From assembly GCA_023213395.1 (NCBI GenBank), contig CM041465.1:71369741-71433740 (forward strand): 64,000 nt of DNA, in the 5' to 3' direction. The DNA is from Cycas panzhihuaensis. Taxonomy: Eukaryota; Cycadophyta. This document shows positions 10,790 through 22,060 of the stretch, in pieces. The translations under genes were made by a program, and so were the position numbers. Every line of letters starts with the position of its first letter. Within the stretch, counting starts at the first letter, position 1. The notes under the pieces were generated by a model. The model was given only the letters and a program-made list of their open reading frames with translations. It was not told the DNA's origin and searched no databases.

Positions 10790-11126
10790 ATTATATGGCA
10801 AAATGTTGCATGCTAGAGGATTAAAGTTAAATATAAACACCTGATTGGATTATTATAACCACTAGAAATCCCATAATTGAAGTGGAAAATGATAACTTTG
10901 GATTTTATAAGAGGCTTACTAAGAGGAACTAGATAACATGATATAATTTTAGTTGTTGTAGATAAGATAATATAATCTACACATTTTATATAATTATATT
11001 TGACTAATACAATATCAAACATTATTATAATATTTATGTGGGAGATTATTAAGCTACATGGAGTACCAAAGGTTATACTATTAGACAAGGAAATAAGTGT
11101 ATATAAAAAATTTGAAGATCATTATT
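10790..11126 (+). pseudogene. E11: Ty3/gypsy integrase, first part
   Basis: On the plus strand the broken frame contains LKWKMITLDFIRGL, HDIILVVVDKI and IIKLHGVPKVILLDKE (about 11,050-11,090), the standard order of a gypsy integrase core including the second catalytic Asp. The frame resumes after E4 at about 16,699. Stops replace Trp and Gln or Arg codons. No protease or RT of this element is visible upstream, because E2 begins there. Confidence 0.82.
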
Positions 11127-11363
11127 TGTTATATGACTAATCTTATAACCAATTAAGATAGAGAAATATAAAGAGAAATAGAAGAAGGGAGAGTTTTAAA
11201 GAACATTCACTAACATAACATCATATCATCATTACAATAGAGTGGGGTATATCTAACACTCATCTCCTTATTATTATATTCCTATCTTTATGTCAATTAA
11301 TCTATTTAATCCTCATATGATAAAGGGTCATAACCCTCTCTAACATGTGGTGAAGGCTTACCA
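11127..11363 (-). repeat. 3' LTR of E4
   Basis: This is a direct repeat of the split right LTR: both contain AAGATAGAGAAATAT, TAGAGTGGGGTATAT and GGTCATAACCCTCTCTAACA in the same order. The plus strand starts TGTTATATGA and ends TTACCA. Confidence 0.8.
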
Positions 11364-11378
11364 CTTACCCTCTCCCCT
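11364..11378 (-). other. Polypurine tract of E4
   Basis: The minus strand reads AGGGGAGAGGGTAAG immediately before the 3' LTR. Confidence 0.65.
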
Positions 11379-12899
11379 CAGATGCTTTACCCTCAAAGCA
11401 TCCTAATATATAGATGCATTTAACCACCTCCTACTACTAATGTTCAACTGATAGGTCCATCAAAGGTTATCTAAAAATATACGTATAGAATATAGATCTA
11501 TCCATCCCAAACAGATCTTTATATTCTAAAAACCTCTATGACCTTAGAACCTCAAGCTTGAATGATGTGTTAATAAGGGGTACTTAGTTTATGAGGGCTT
11601 TGTATGATGAGCATGTCTCTTAATAATGTGGGTGTTGATAAGGCCCTACTTTGGTATGTGTTGGAACTTGTGTTGAGTGGTACTCTTCTTTTTCTTTTCC
11701 TATAACTGGTCATGTAGGATGGCAAGTAATTTCTACTACTTACTCTTGATGTTTCTTTTCTCCCTCATCATATTTCTTTCATTCTTGGCTTTGTGGAGTG
11801 GGGAGAATTCTTTATCCTATCTTTTGATTATACCTCTTGAGTATTTAACAAGCTTCTTTTTTACCTTGCTCAAGACTTCACATCTTTTGCCACCAAGAAG
11901 CATTATATTTCATATCGATAACTATTATTAGCCATTTAAACGTATGTAAAAAATAAGACCCATACTACTCTTTAAACTAAAGGTAGCCTCTCCTCATAAA
12001 TATAATGAGGATACTTTAGTCATCTACTCATTATTCCCATAGTCATCATCAAATGATTTTAAATATACATACATATTTATAACCTAGTCATATGTAAAAG
12101 GAGTCATATTTGTATTAATATTGAGGTATGAGCCTTTCTATAGCTATGATAATATGGATTTAGAAGAGAGCAGGGGGTGTCTATAGCCAATTATCCCATA
12201 ATTTTGATGCAAAAATTAAATATTAGACTTCAAGAGTAATAGTTTTGTGACCAAAGTCTGAATGACCAAGAAAAATACAATATGGAACTCTTAAACTTTA
12301 AAATTTTATTTCTAAAAAAATATGGCCCAAAAATACATAGAATATAGATTAAAATTATGGCCTCTAAACTATAATTCCAATGGATTAGTTTGAATTGAAT
12401 TCTAACATCTAGATTAAAGGTTACAACCCTTTTAAGAAATTTATGGCTAGGGTTTCTGGTGGTACTAATAGTACCTACTGATAAAATACTAATAATTTTC
12501 TACTTTAAACTTTGATTGAGCCCAAACACTTCCATTGAAAAGATAATTAAAAAACATATATAATTAAAAAAAAAACATTTGGGTCATTTGGATACTTATA
12601 GCTAAATTTATAACTCCTTGAAGTTGAGCTATCAAATCTATTCTAAAAATATGATGATAAAAAATTAGGATTAAAATTAAATCTGTTATAATTTCTATAA
12701 CGTTTTACTAAATCTATGACTATGACCACTTAAAATTTATGGAATATACCTCTTCATCTTAAATTTTGCAAAAAAAAAAATTATTTTTGCTCCTAACAAG
12801 TAGCACTTCCACATGTTAAAAATCATTTAAAGAAAAATTGGACCTATTTAAACACTTGTAGAAAAAACAAATCCCTAACTCTTATATGGATAGAAAATG
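11379..12899. other. E4 interior, non-coding
   Basis: I see no retroviral domain and no convincing ORF on either strand. The longest open stretch, plus strand 11677-11931, is hydrophobic, low in complexity and matches nothing I know. The segment is consistent with a TRIM- or LARD-like interior that depends on proteins from other elements. Confidence 0.55.
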
Positions 12900-12911
12900 G
12901 CTTTGATATTA
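12900..12911 (-). other. Decayed primer binding site of E4
   Basis: The minus strand reads TAATATCAAAGC, two bases from the LTR. Compared with TGGTATCAGAGC there are three G-to-A changes. Confidence 0.65.
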
Positions 12912-12913
12912 CT

Positions 12914-12933
12914 TGTTATATGAATAATCCTAT
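12914..12933 (-). repeat. 5' LTR of E4, left piece
   Basis: These first 20 bp (TGTTATATGAATAATCC...) of the E4 right LTR are cut off by insertion of E3. The rest continues at 16458. Confidence 0.75.
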
Positions 12934-13212
12934 TATTAGAATTAGGAATGTAATAATCACATCAAACCCTAATGGTGAGTAACAAAAAGATAAAGTATGT
13001 ACAAAATAGATACCATGTTGGAGAATTGGCCAAAGCTCAATTATGAACAAAGGAGAGTAAATACTTATAGTACAAGCTCGCCACTAGTGAGAGAACCCCA
13101 TTGGACTACTTAGAGGTGGTACATATATCAAGGTGGCCCACAACTTTAATATAAAATATAATAAAGAGAGAGAGTTTATATAAGACTAATGTAATTGGGT
13201 ATTACACCCACA
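12934..13212 (-). repeat. 3' LTR of E3
   Basis: This copy pairs with 16178-16457; shared text includes CATCAAACCCTAATGGTGAG, TAGTACAAGCTC and ACCCCATTGGACTACTTAGA. Its outer base pair reads TA where the partner has TG. It abuts the polypurine tract. Confidence 0.92.
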
Positions 13213-13222
13213 TCCCCCCTTG
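13213..13222 (-). other. Polypurine tract of E3
   Basis: The minus strand reads CAAGGGGGGA immediately before the 3' LTR. Confidence 0.85.
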
Positions 13223-13484
13223 TAATAGTCAATTACATAAATATCATCACATTAATGATAAGCTCGAGTCTTCAAAAATATGATGGATCACAAATGCTGC
13301 TGCACATAACAAAGAAGTTACTGAAGTCTATACGAAGTGGAGTCCATCTACTAGAATGCATGGGTCATCAGTTGTTGCAACTGCCAATTAGATAGGAACT
13401 CCCTTTGTGTACGTGGATCAATCAAGAGCTGGTAAGAGTAGTTGAATAAGGTCACATCCCTTGCTCATATGGGAGTGTAAGCAG

Positions 13485-13537
13485 AAAAAATAAAATAAAA
13501 TAAAATAAAATTATATATATATATCTATATATATATA
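13485..13537. repeat. Compound microsatellite (AAAAT)n-(TA)n
   Basis: About five AAAAT units are followed by an interrupted TA run inside E3. This is simple slippage DNA with no other feature attached. Confidence 0.9.
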
Positions 13538-14339
13538 AAGCACATGGCACATAGAACATGGTAGGCAAGAGTAGCTTTTAAAGTGTGTCCTACCTCTTAC
13601 TTAATAGGACTAGCACTTCTTCAGAATCTAATAGCCAGAAATACAATGGCACTATGGCCTCAAATATACCACATGGGCTAAAAGACACCTCGTTGGGCTA
13701 ACAACTTACCACCATGGGCAAAATAACCAGCATTAAAGGTTCTTATATGATTGAAAAAAGATATGTGATGTGAGTAGCACATATGACTCTCTCTCATAAA
13801 TTAAGTACAATATGAATATAATGGGTTCTTTAAGAGCTAAAAATAAGACCATGGTACATGTTATCCCCCCCATTTGGGGTACATTACATCAAAAAGCCTC
13901 GAAAATGTAATATGTGCCTTTAGAAGCTGAAAAAAATGAAGACAAATAGCAACTTATGATTTTGAATGACACAATCACCATGAAAATAGCTCCAAAATGT
14001 GTCAAATGACTTATCAAATAAAAGGTCTTTCTATTACGAATCCAACGCAATAGACAAGACTGAAAACTAAGTTCCTAATCTCAAGATATAAACAAAAATG
14101 TGATTGATACTCCAAAAAAAGATAAAATTAGGCATTGATCCCCTTTAGCTATCAAGTTGAAGGTCATGAGAGCCCACCATATGTCTAGGGGCTAAGAGGA
14201 AAAGGGGTTGCGAACCTAAAATCATAATCCAATCTAATTAAATTTAGATTTTCAAATGGAAGAAAATAAACCCTTTGTTAAAGAATATAACATCCGCCAA
14301 TTAATAACATATGCCAAGATATAATAATATAAAAAAATT

Positions 14340-14590
14340 AGGGTTCTGCCCAAAATTTAATTTTTCAAGCTGCTGCTACCATTGCTATGTAGGCTTGTAG
14401 AGGTTCTTCGAGCAGAGAAGAGGTTCCATTATTGCGTAGGGAGCCATTTTGTACAGATTCGCCATTACATCTATCTCATGTTGTTCGTGTTAGAGGGGCA
14501 ACCACCGTTAATGAAGTATCACCATGGGTATGTTAAGGAGGCTCGACTGCCATCATTTTCTCTGATCAATCAATATCTCCTAGCCTAACT
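14340..14590 (+). other. Gene-like block in E3, plus strand
   Basis: Two overlapping plus-strand frames are open across about 200 bp. The frame beginning near 14,397 reads RGSSSREEVPLLRREPF and continues to SPWV before a stop. GC content rises relative to the flanks. I do not recognise a protein, and the minus strand shows nothing better. It may be another piece of captured DNA. Confidence 0.3.
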
Positions 14591-14886
14591 CTTATACATA
14601 TCTCTCCTTTTCAGTTGCTTTATTGGCTTCATTACAATGGGCAAAAATTGCTTCTTCAAATAAGGAGCAAGGGCAAGAGCATCAATTGATATTAATCCTT
14701 TGTTTCTCTAGACTCAAAGAGTAATAACAATGCTAGGAACAGTCATCCATGATTATTTGTAGGTCTGCACTATTGATAATTACTGAGTTCTGATAGGGTT
14801 TTTACAGGGTGCCACTAAGTGAATCGCCATGGATATGTAGTAAATGGGCAAGGAATGGCATTTTCTCCATCCAGATGAAGTCGTGG

Positions 14887-15426
14887 TTACAGATGATTGG
14901 AGAGGTTTGGCAAAATATTTTTTATATGAGTTTTGTCTAGCAGAAGAACATTGTTACCACATGCAATACTCGGAGATGGACTTGTCCTGATAATAAAGGA
15001 TGTATGCACTAAGAACATAAGAGGCGAAGTACCATAAATGTATAGATCTACAAGTCCACCATGAAGGGTGGAGTCCCTGGGATCTTTATAGGGTAAACGG
15101 CCACACAAGCCACTTAAAATATCTTTAGACATTTGTAATGTGAGATCTTTCTTAGCATGATGCTTCTTATGGCTAGATGCAGTCATGAGGAAATAAACAG
15201 ACATCCCCATGATTATCATACACAATAGAACTATTCCTATGATAAGAAAGACCTTGGAATTTTTAGCGGCCAAGGAATGGGACTTAATGTTGTCTAGTAT
15301 TAATTTAATAAATACCATCTTCTCTTTATTGGGAACCAGTATACAAATCTCAGTATTCCATGGTCGACACGACTTGATAAAATCAATAAACTGCTTGAAT
15401 GACAAATCCATCCCTTCTACAATCAC
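14887..15426 (-). CDS. Unrecognised 179-codon ORF with one membrane segment, cargo of E3
   Basis: This is one of the longest uninterrupted frames in the window and lies in an element without pol. The start used here is GTG at 15426; no ATG start is evident at that end, and an in-frame ATG follows at about 15,411 (MDLSFKQFIDFIK). Visible features are a soluble N-terminal part with SCRPWNTEICILVPNKEKM, a strong hydrophobic helix VFLIIGIVLLCMIIMGMSVY at about residues 60-82, a basic His/Lys cluster (SSHKKHHAKKD) just after it, and GRLPYKDPRDSTLHGGLVDL. The layout suggests a membrane-anchored protein or a piece of one. I do not recognise the family. Upstream frame 15383-15607 may be the shifted continuation. 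Confidence 0.45.
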   Translation of the reverse strand: MIVEGMDLSFKQFIDFIKSCRPWNTEICILVPNKEKMVFIKLILDNIKSHSLAAKNSKVFLIIGIVLLCMIIMGMSVYFLMTASSHKKHHAKKDLTLQMSKDILSGLCGRLPYKDPRDSTLHGGLVDLYIYGTSPLMFLVHTSFIIRTSPSPSIACGNNVLLLDKTHIKNILPNLSNHL

Positions 15427-16165
15427 AATTTAGATATCGATCACTCAAAACTATTGAAAGCTGCCAACAAGTACTAGATATGACATAGAAACCATCACTC
15501 AGCATCTTGTGAGACATACCATCTATCCACAGATCTGGGAACACCCCCCTTCTTTTTTTTTTTCTTTTCAAATATATATAAGACAGAGGCCAAATTGTGA
15601 AGGCCATACATATAATTTTTTGACTTTTTCAATAAAATAAGCCACAAAAAAAGGAGTATATATAAGCAAAAATAGGATATGAACTTTATCCATCTATAGA
15701 TCTATAAAAAAAAGATTTTGAAATAGAGTCATTCCTAGCCAAGAAGGACTCTCTTAACTACTGTCAAAGATCTTGGTTGCATTCTTGTCCACTAACGTGC
15801 AACGAAGATGGTCTTCTAATAATTAGAATATGAACATGAGATTTTGTGGACTTTCACCTACATGTAAATTTACTATGGTACCACATGTGGAGAAGATGTC
15901 CACTTGACCAGCATCAACATGCTTCAAACAACTACAAAACTTCAAAATGAGCTTGAAAACAACCTCTCACCAACATCAAAATAACCCTTCAAAACTTGGT
16001 AATAGTCCTATAACAAAATATGCATCAAATATAACTTGAAATAATCTTTAACTTGACAAAGTCACCAAATAGGCACATCAAAAAATTTACAAGGCTTGAA
16101 AGCTCAAAAACAAGGATAACATGTACTAGGGTTTATAAGAAATGCCTCTAAGGATTGAACCTTGG

Positions 16166-16177
16166 GCTCTGATACCA
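16166..16177 (-). other. Primer binding site of E3
   Basis: The minus strand reads TGGTATCAGAGC, a perfect match to the initiator tRNA-Met complement, abutting the LTR directly. Confidence 0.93.
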
Positions 16178-16457
16178 TGTTAGAATTAGGAATGTAATAA
16201 TCACATCAAACCCTAATGGTGAGTAACAAAAAGATGAAGTATGTACAAAATAGACACCATGTTGGAGAATTGGTCTAAATTTAATTATAAATAAAGAAGA
16301 GTACATACTTATAGTACAAGCTCACCACTAGTGAGAGAACCCCATTGGACTACTTAGAGGTGGCACACATATCAAGGTGGCCCACAACTCTAATATAAAA
16401 TACAATAAATAGAGAGAGTTTACATAAGGTTAATGTAATTGGGTATTATACCCAACA
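16178..16457 (-). repeat. 5' LTR of E3
   Basis: This 280-bp LTR has canonical ends: TGTTGGGTATAATACCC at its minus-strand start and CTAATTCTAACA at its end. It is flanked by CCTGT, the altered copy of the target duplication. Confidence 0.92.
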
Positions 16458-16696
16458 CCTGTAACCATTTAAGATAGAGAAATATGAAGAGAAATAAAAT
16501 AAAGAAAAAATAAAGGTTCAAAAGAACATTCATTAATATAATATCATATTATATCATATCATCATCACAATAGAGTGGGGTATATATAACACTCAATCCC
16601 TCATTATTATATTCTTATCTTTGTGTCAATTGATCCTATTAATATTCATATAATGGAGGGTCATAACCCTCTCTAACATGGGATGAAGTCTTACCG
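16458..16696 (-). repeat. 5' LTR of E4, right piece
   Basis: This is the continuation of the LTR started at 12914. Its first five bases are the E3 target duplication. It aligns with 11143-11363. Confidence 0.78.
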
Positions 16697-16698
16697 TA

Positions 16699-17440
16699 TT
16701 ATTCCAAGAGTTAGGCAGAGCTATAATCTAGTATAATGTACCATCCTAAGATGGATGGGCAAATGGAGATAGTGAACTAGATGTTGGAAGACCTACTCAA
16801 GATATATACCATAGAACAACTAAAAAATTATGAGAACTACTTGTATTTAGTAGAGTTTGCTTATAGTAATCTTATTCACTCTTTTATAGGTATAAGTCCC
16901 TTTAAAACGCTATATAATAGGAAGCATAACATGTCCCTAAGTTGGGAGAACTTGGAGGATATGCACACTTTGGGTTTAGATATATTATAAGAGATGGAAA
17001 AGCAAGTGGTTAACATAAAGTAATAATTAAAGATAGCTTAGGATATATAGAAGAGCTATGTAGATATGAAGTGGATGATCAAAGAGTTTAAAGTTGCTAA
17101 GCATGTCCTTTTAAAAGTGAGACTTAGACATAGTTTTATAAGCTTGGGAACATACAAAAAGATTATAACAAGGTATTATTTCCCTTTTGAGATATTAGAA
17201 AGCATAAGTTCAATTGTGTACAAGCTTGCACTACCACCAAACATACAAGACTAAGTTTAGAATTTGAAGAGAAACCTTTTAGAATTTTAAACAACAAAGA
17301 AAAGCTATTAAAAAATAGATCTATTAGGCAAGTAAATGTGTAGTGGTAATATTTGACACGAGAAGAGGCCACTTGGGAAGTTGAGGATGACATGATATAA
17401 TAATATCTAGAGTTATTTTTAGCAAGGTAAACCACATTAG
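16699..17440 (+). pseudogene. E11: Ty3/gypsy integrase C-terminus and chromodomain-like tail
   Basis: This continues the frame interrupted by E4. Plus-strand text includes the HP..DGQMEIVN..LEDLL block with the catalytic Glu (about 16,740-16,800), ENYLYLVEFAYSN and GISPFKTLYNRKH (to about 16,930), then FKVAKHVLLKV, LGTYKKIITRYYFPFEILE and YKLALPPNIQD (17,090-17,254). A decayed EEATWEVEDDM near 17,360-17,395 resembles the chromodomain tail of plant chromoviruses. Frames are open only in pieces (16781-16990, 17066-17254). Confidence 0.85.
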
Positions 17441-19899
17441 GATGATCCTTTCTTTAAGGGAATAAGGATTTAAGGAACCAACCCTAACGTGACTAATCAA
17501 TAACTTAAGCTCCTAATCCTTTTGATAGGCTATCAACTATGTGCACATGTAACTATATTTTCTTTTCTTCTCCTTATATTTAGAAGTAAATATAAACACT
17601 TATTATGTACTATTTATATTTATTGTTCACCCTATATAAGGTGGAAGCTAATTTGAAGCTCCACCTATGAGGGTGTACTACTCATTTCCTTGCTTATTCT
17701 TGTAAGATGGAAGCTTATTTCACATACTCTACTAGGTACTAGTATATATTATTTTATGTCTCTTGATAGGTAGTTATTTATGTTGTATTATGTTATAGGG
17801 TGTTGGGTAATTACACTAATACTTACATAATGTAATTCTTATTTTATTGTGGCCCACATCAGCATATAAGCCAACTAAATCACTTCTAAAGGGAAGTTTA
17901 TACAGGAGAGTAAATGATATGAATGAAGGAGGAATATAGGGGTGGGAATAATTGAAGGGGTAGCAATAAACACAAGACTAAAATCTAAAAGAGAATACTT
18001 TAGGAAATGATGAGTTTAGTTGGTTGATACGATATATAGCAAAAGATTCCACTAAGTGAAATGATGTAATTTAGGCTTTCCATTGACTACTGGATCATTG
18101 AAAATGGAGTTATAAGTGAGAAGTTATAAAGGTTAAAAGTGATTCTATAGGATGAAAGTTACTAAATGTGGGGCTTGTTCATAATTTTACAAGTGGGAAA
18201 ATGAATGTGATCATTCGAGCATGTAATTTTGAAATCACAAAATGTAGGGGTTGAATACAAAGGAGAGAGTATAGAGCCACACAATAAAGGGAATTAACCT
18301 AAAACCCCACAAATGATTGAATGAAGGGCACTTAACATTGTCAATGCAAAATATAAAAGAGGAATGCTCACAAACCTACAAATGAGCCTTTGAGTGTTAT
18401 ATACTCACCACAAAGATTATGAAGTTATGCAAATAAAGGGCTAGTTAATAAAGTTACATAAAAAAATCATAACTCCTATATTAAATGTTAAAATATTTCA
18501 AACTATTTATATTCAAATAAAATCAATGCCATCTTGACGCTTAAATAATCAATAATCACATAAAAAGTCTCCACAAGGAGATATGCTTGGGACAAGAAGT
18601 AGTATGCAGTTAATAGTTAGGACTAAGAGCCATTTTTAGCAACCATTTTATACATTATTCTAGCCACTAAGTTCCAACACTATTGCCTAACTCTAATGAC
18701 CTTATGGCATAGAGATGAAGGGAAAAAAAGATAAAAAGTATATAAAAGAGAATACATGTAAGGAAAACAAGAATGTGAGAGAAATTGAAAGGTGGATTTA
18801 GAGGAGATCTTGTAGGAGATTGATAAGAAAAACACATTAGCTTGTATTGCAAAGGCACAATATAGTTTTGGATGATAGTTTCATATCTAGGTGAGCACTA
18901 TTACACCTATGAAGGGGTATAATTTAATTTTATCATACGTATGTATGAGAGAATTATAACTTTAATCTCATTGAACAATCATTGTTGATGCAAAACTATA
19001 ATATAAGATAAGATATTAGGTTGGTTGCTCCCTTATACTCTAATTATTTGGTATGTAAAGGCATTGAGCTAGTTGTTCCTCTTATTGATTGTTTTATAAT
19101 CAAGGATATTGAGTTAGTTGCTCCCTTTATTCTTGCTTTAAGCATTGAGATAAGGCCTATTATATATGGATTTACACCCTTATTATTGATGAGTTGTGTG
19201 GTATGATACACATAATTATTCAAATGAGTTAACAGTGAGAACCTATTTAGGATTATTAATATATATAAGGGATAATGATGGTGGTCTAATAATATTAAAT
19301 TAATAAGTACCTATAGGTAGTATGATGTTTTTGGTCTTATCTTGATAAATGATTAAAGTGTATAAGGAGATATATGTACATAATAGTGAATGTTTATAAT
19401 AGTAGCCAGTAAGGCATCTTTGATAGGATAGCTTAATAAAAAGGGTTATGTGAAGAGTGAACAAACAATACTCCTATATTTATATCATATGTTCTAGTTT
19501 GGAAGAACTTTCCTATGTAGAACTATGAATGGTTGGGAGGAGAATCCTTTAGTTGTAATTTGATTGGATGCCTTTTTTTCCTTATTTATATCTCTGGTAT
19601 ATTGCTCTAATACATTGTTTTTATGACAAAAACTATGTTGCAATATTTTGTAACTCTTATATAAATTTTTAGTAATAAGGGGAATTATTGCTTACAAATA
19701 TTAAGAATCTTTATGGCTTGGATTTATTAATTTGCTTGGGTATAATTTTCTTATGCATTAATCATATAATAGCCTTAAAAAATTCAACTTAAGTACATAT
19801 TTGGGTGCTAAACATAACCAATTTTTTTAATTTGATAGTTGTTGAGGCTAAGACATCTATAAGTAAGACTTATTATGGCAACTAGGATGGGCTATTACT
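17441..19899. other. Non-coding stretch, possibly the 3' region of E11
   Basis: No domain is recognisable. A sequence at 17,803 (TGTTGGGTAATTACAC followed by TGTGGCCCACAT) resembles the start of the E3 LTR in plus orientation and may be a fragment of a related LTR. Plus-strand 19021-19206 contains a loosely repeated phrase (IELVVPL, IELVAPF) that looks accidental. The rest is AT-rich with nothing I can name. Confidence 0.4.
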
Positions 19900-19969
19900 A
19901 CTTACAACCTCTTAATATGATGCTTCTTGAGATTTTTAAAAGTAAAAGGAAAATAGGAGAGGAGGGGGA
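19900..19969 (+). other. Second copy of the E6 internal 3' end
   Basis: About 70 bp ending in the purine tract GGAGAGGAGGGGGA match the end of the E6 interior at 24,090-24,159. An LTR should not have this on its outer side, so the left LTR of E6 was shared with another copy lying upstream. Confidence 0.6.
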
Positions 19970-20547
19970 TGTTTTAAATAGAGAGCTTTATCTTCTATAA
20001 AAGAGATTTAGTAGAGAAACCTATTGGCAATTATTCATTTTAGGCAAATCTTATTAAGCACACATATCCCAAAGATGTAAGATCATACAATATACTAAAA
20101 GATGATCTCATGGAGGTGAGATGAATGCAAAGTAACCCTCTCCTAGAGGATAGGTGATTGATTGTCTAAGAAATATTGGCCATGTTGGATATTTGTATTA
20201 CTTGACTATATTTATAATAGTATAGGTTATAGAGTTTTTTAAGTTTTGTTATTTATTTAGTTGTAGAGAATATCTAAAGGAGAATATTAATGTATATAGC
20301 ATTTTAGATTTGAATCCATATAATTGAAATTATATTTATTCAATGTTTTATTATGAAAACATGTCTTTCTTAAAGATTATATATTTGAATGTTTATTATT
20401 TATTTGATATTCATATGCTACATTGAGTTAGAGAGATTCCCATAAAGAGAAAACATCCTATTAGGAAAGACTTTGTTCATAGGAACCCTGATTTGATTGT
20501 AACTATGAACAAAGATAGATCATAGATTAGCAAGGAGGTCTACCTCA
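19970..20547 (+). repeat. Left LTR of E6
   Basis: It starts TGTTTTAAATAGAGAG after a purine tract and ends CTACCTCA just before a decayed primer site. It matches the right LTR in two pieces, for example GTAGAGAAACCTATTGG and TTTGAATCCATATAAT. About 100 bp at 20,160-20,245 have no counterpart in the right copy. Confidence 0.75.
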
Positions 20548-20549
20548 AT

Positions 20550-20561
20550 TAATATTAGAGA
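20550..20561 (+). other. Decayed primer binding site of E6
   Basis: TAATATTAGAGA corresponds to TGGTATCAGAGC with G-to-A and C-to-T changes and lies two bases after the LTR. Confidence 0.6.
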
Positions 20562-20606
20562 TAAACATTATTGTGAATCTTTGTTGATGAAGAGATTTAT
20601 GTATAG

Positions 20607-21330
20607 ATGGCTAAAAGGATATGTAAAGGTGGATTAACAATAACTCTAGAGGAAAGAATTTAAGAGCTAGAGCAAAAAAATGAGTAAAGTGGTAGTGATA
20701 GAGGTTAGATACCACCAAGAATTTCTAGTAATCTAATGAAGATATTAAAAGAAATCTTAAGGGAGAACAAGAGAAGATCCATAAAATAGATGCCCGAAGT
20801 TTTAGAGAAAAAAATAAAAGCAAAGAAGCTTATGGATTAGATCAACAATGTTGAAAGATACTTTTAAGTGTAAAGATTTAAGGAATGTAAAGTTTTCCAA
20901 CATGAGGTTGACTAGCCATGCTACAATTTATTAGGAATATTCATGAAAATAGAGGGTTAATGATGATAAAGGAAAGGTGAAGATATAGAGCTCCATGAAG
21001 GCTAAGATCTAGAGGAAATTTCTTTTTATTTGGTATGAGTAGGAGTTATTTATATAATAAATTATAAGTCAAAAGGGGAAGAGTATACAAAAGTACACCA
21101 ACAAATTACAAGTTGTCCATTATAAGTGGACATGAAGATAATGAGGAGTGACAAGTTGCTAGATACTTGAATGGCTTGAAGTTCATAATTGAGGATGAGT
21201 CACTTTTACTCAACATGCAAATAATCGAGGATGCCTATTAATTAGCTTTAAATGTGGAAGAGAAGAGTTCCAAAAGAATTGAAGAAGGACACCCATGGTA
21301 AGGATGGATGAAAGTCTTATGTAGAGGCTA
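20607..21330 (+). pseudogene. E6 gag
   Basis: This is gypsy-type Gag. The presumed start is ATG at 20607 (MAKRICKGGLTITLEERI). The clearest block is VARYLNGLKFIIEDESLLL, then NMQIIEDAY-stop-LALNVEEK (21,154-21,260), where CAA for Gln has become TAA; this is the conserved end of the chromovirus capsid region. A CWKC motif near 21,510 is a remnant of the zinc knuckle. Many stops and frameshifts are present. Confidence 0.72.
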
Positions 21331-21859
21331 AGAGAGATAGGAGATTCCTAGAGGGATGAAAGAAAGTAGAGGTCTTAATCCTAGTTATTCTAAAGATAAA
21401 ATTAGAGGAGATGAATCCCAAGGAGCACATCATGGATTTGGATTTTATAAGTTAAAGTAGAGACAAATAAACCCTTGTTGTCCAATGAATTTACTAGAAT
21501 AGGCCATTGAAGTGTTGGAAATGTATTGGATATCTTAAGTAAATAAATTGCCTTATGAATCTAAAGGCCAAAGGAAAGGCCATGATGATTAAAGAAGAAG
21601 GTGATTCTTTAGGAGAGACTAGTGGTGCAAGAACTAATGTTAAAAAAGGAGAGTGTTTGCTAATATAGAAAAACATAATGCTAAATCATAGGGAAATTTC
21701 TAAGGAGAATTAGAAGAGGTAAAATATTTTTTTTACTAAGTGTAAGTGCAAAGATAAAATGGTGTAAAAGTTGAAAATCCCTTATTTTCCAAAATAATAC
21801 CCATATAAGAATTCTTAGCTTCAAAAAAAGCATAGTTTAGTCATATGAAAAGCTCATAT

Positions 21860-22060
21860 TATGGATTTTCATAGAGGATAGGTTGTGGATAGGGTCTAAT
21901 GTGATATGGTTCTCATGGATGTATGCCATTTGTTATTGGGGAGACCATGGTTGCATGATAGGAAGGTCATCCATGATGGAAGGAATACTTATGCATTATT
22001 CAGAATGATAAGAAATATTCATTACTATCTTAGAAGGAGAAATAGGAGGAACAATTAATT
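21860..22060 (+). pseudogene. E6 pol, linker between protease and RT
   Basis: The plus-strand frame reads CDMVLMDVCHLLLGRPW and then LHDRKVIHDGRNTYALF, the strongly conserved segment after the protease in plant Ty3/gypsy polyproteins. It is open for only about 60 codons. The RT fingers that should follow are not visible. Confidence 0.78.

Larger units (their letters stand above)
12934..16457 (-). mobile_element. E3: non-autonomous LTR element with gene-like cargo
   Basis: LTRs of 279 and 280 bp, a perfect primer site, a strong polypurine tract and a near-perfect target duplication (CCTAT at 12929-12933, CCTGT at 16458-16462) define this 3.5-kb element. The interior has no recognisable gag, protease, integrase or RT. 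Instead it carries a GC-richer block (about 14,340-15,610) with a 179-codon minus-strand ORF. It is nested in the E4 LTR, which is nested in E11. Confidence 0.88.
11127..16696 (-). mobile_element. E4: small non-autonomous LTR element
   Basis: Two LTRs of about 240 bp enclose a 1.55-kb interior without gag or pol. E3 is inserted in the right LTR. Without E3 the element is about 2.0 kb. A decayed primer site lies next to the right LTR and a purine tract next to the left one, so it reads on the minus strand. It sits inside the E11 integrase; ATTATT occurs at both edges (11121-11126 and 16698-16703), consistent with a target duplication, although the last bases of the LTR are uncertain. Confidence 0.75.

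Noticed and set aside
11677-11931. 84-codon hydrophobic ORF in E4
   Set aside because: Low-complexity Phe/Leu/Ser text expected from T-rich DNA; no domain.
17803-17900. Plus-strand solo LTR related to E3
   Set aside because: Only about the first 100 bp resemble the E3 LTR (inverted); no end, flanking duplication or second copy could be found, so it is not listed as an element.
19021-19206. Plus-strand ORF with repeated IELVVPL/IELVAPF
   Set aside because: Short, hydrophobic, no start context and no family match; probably a degenerate DNA repeat read by chance.
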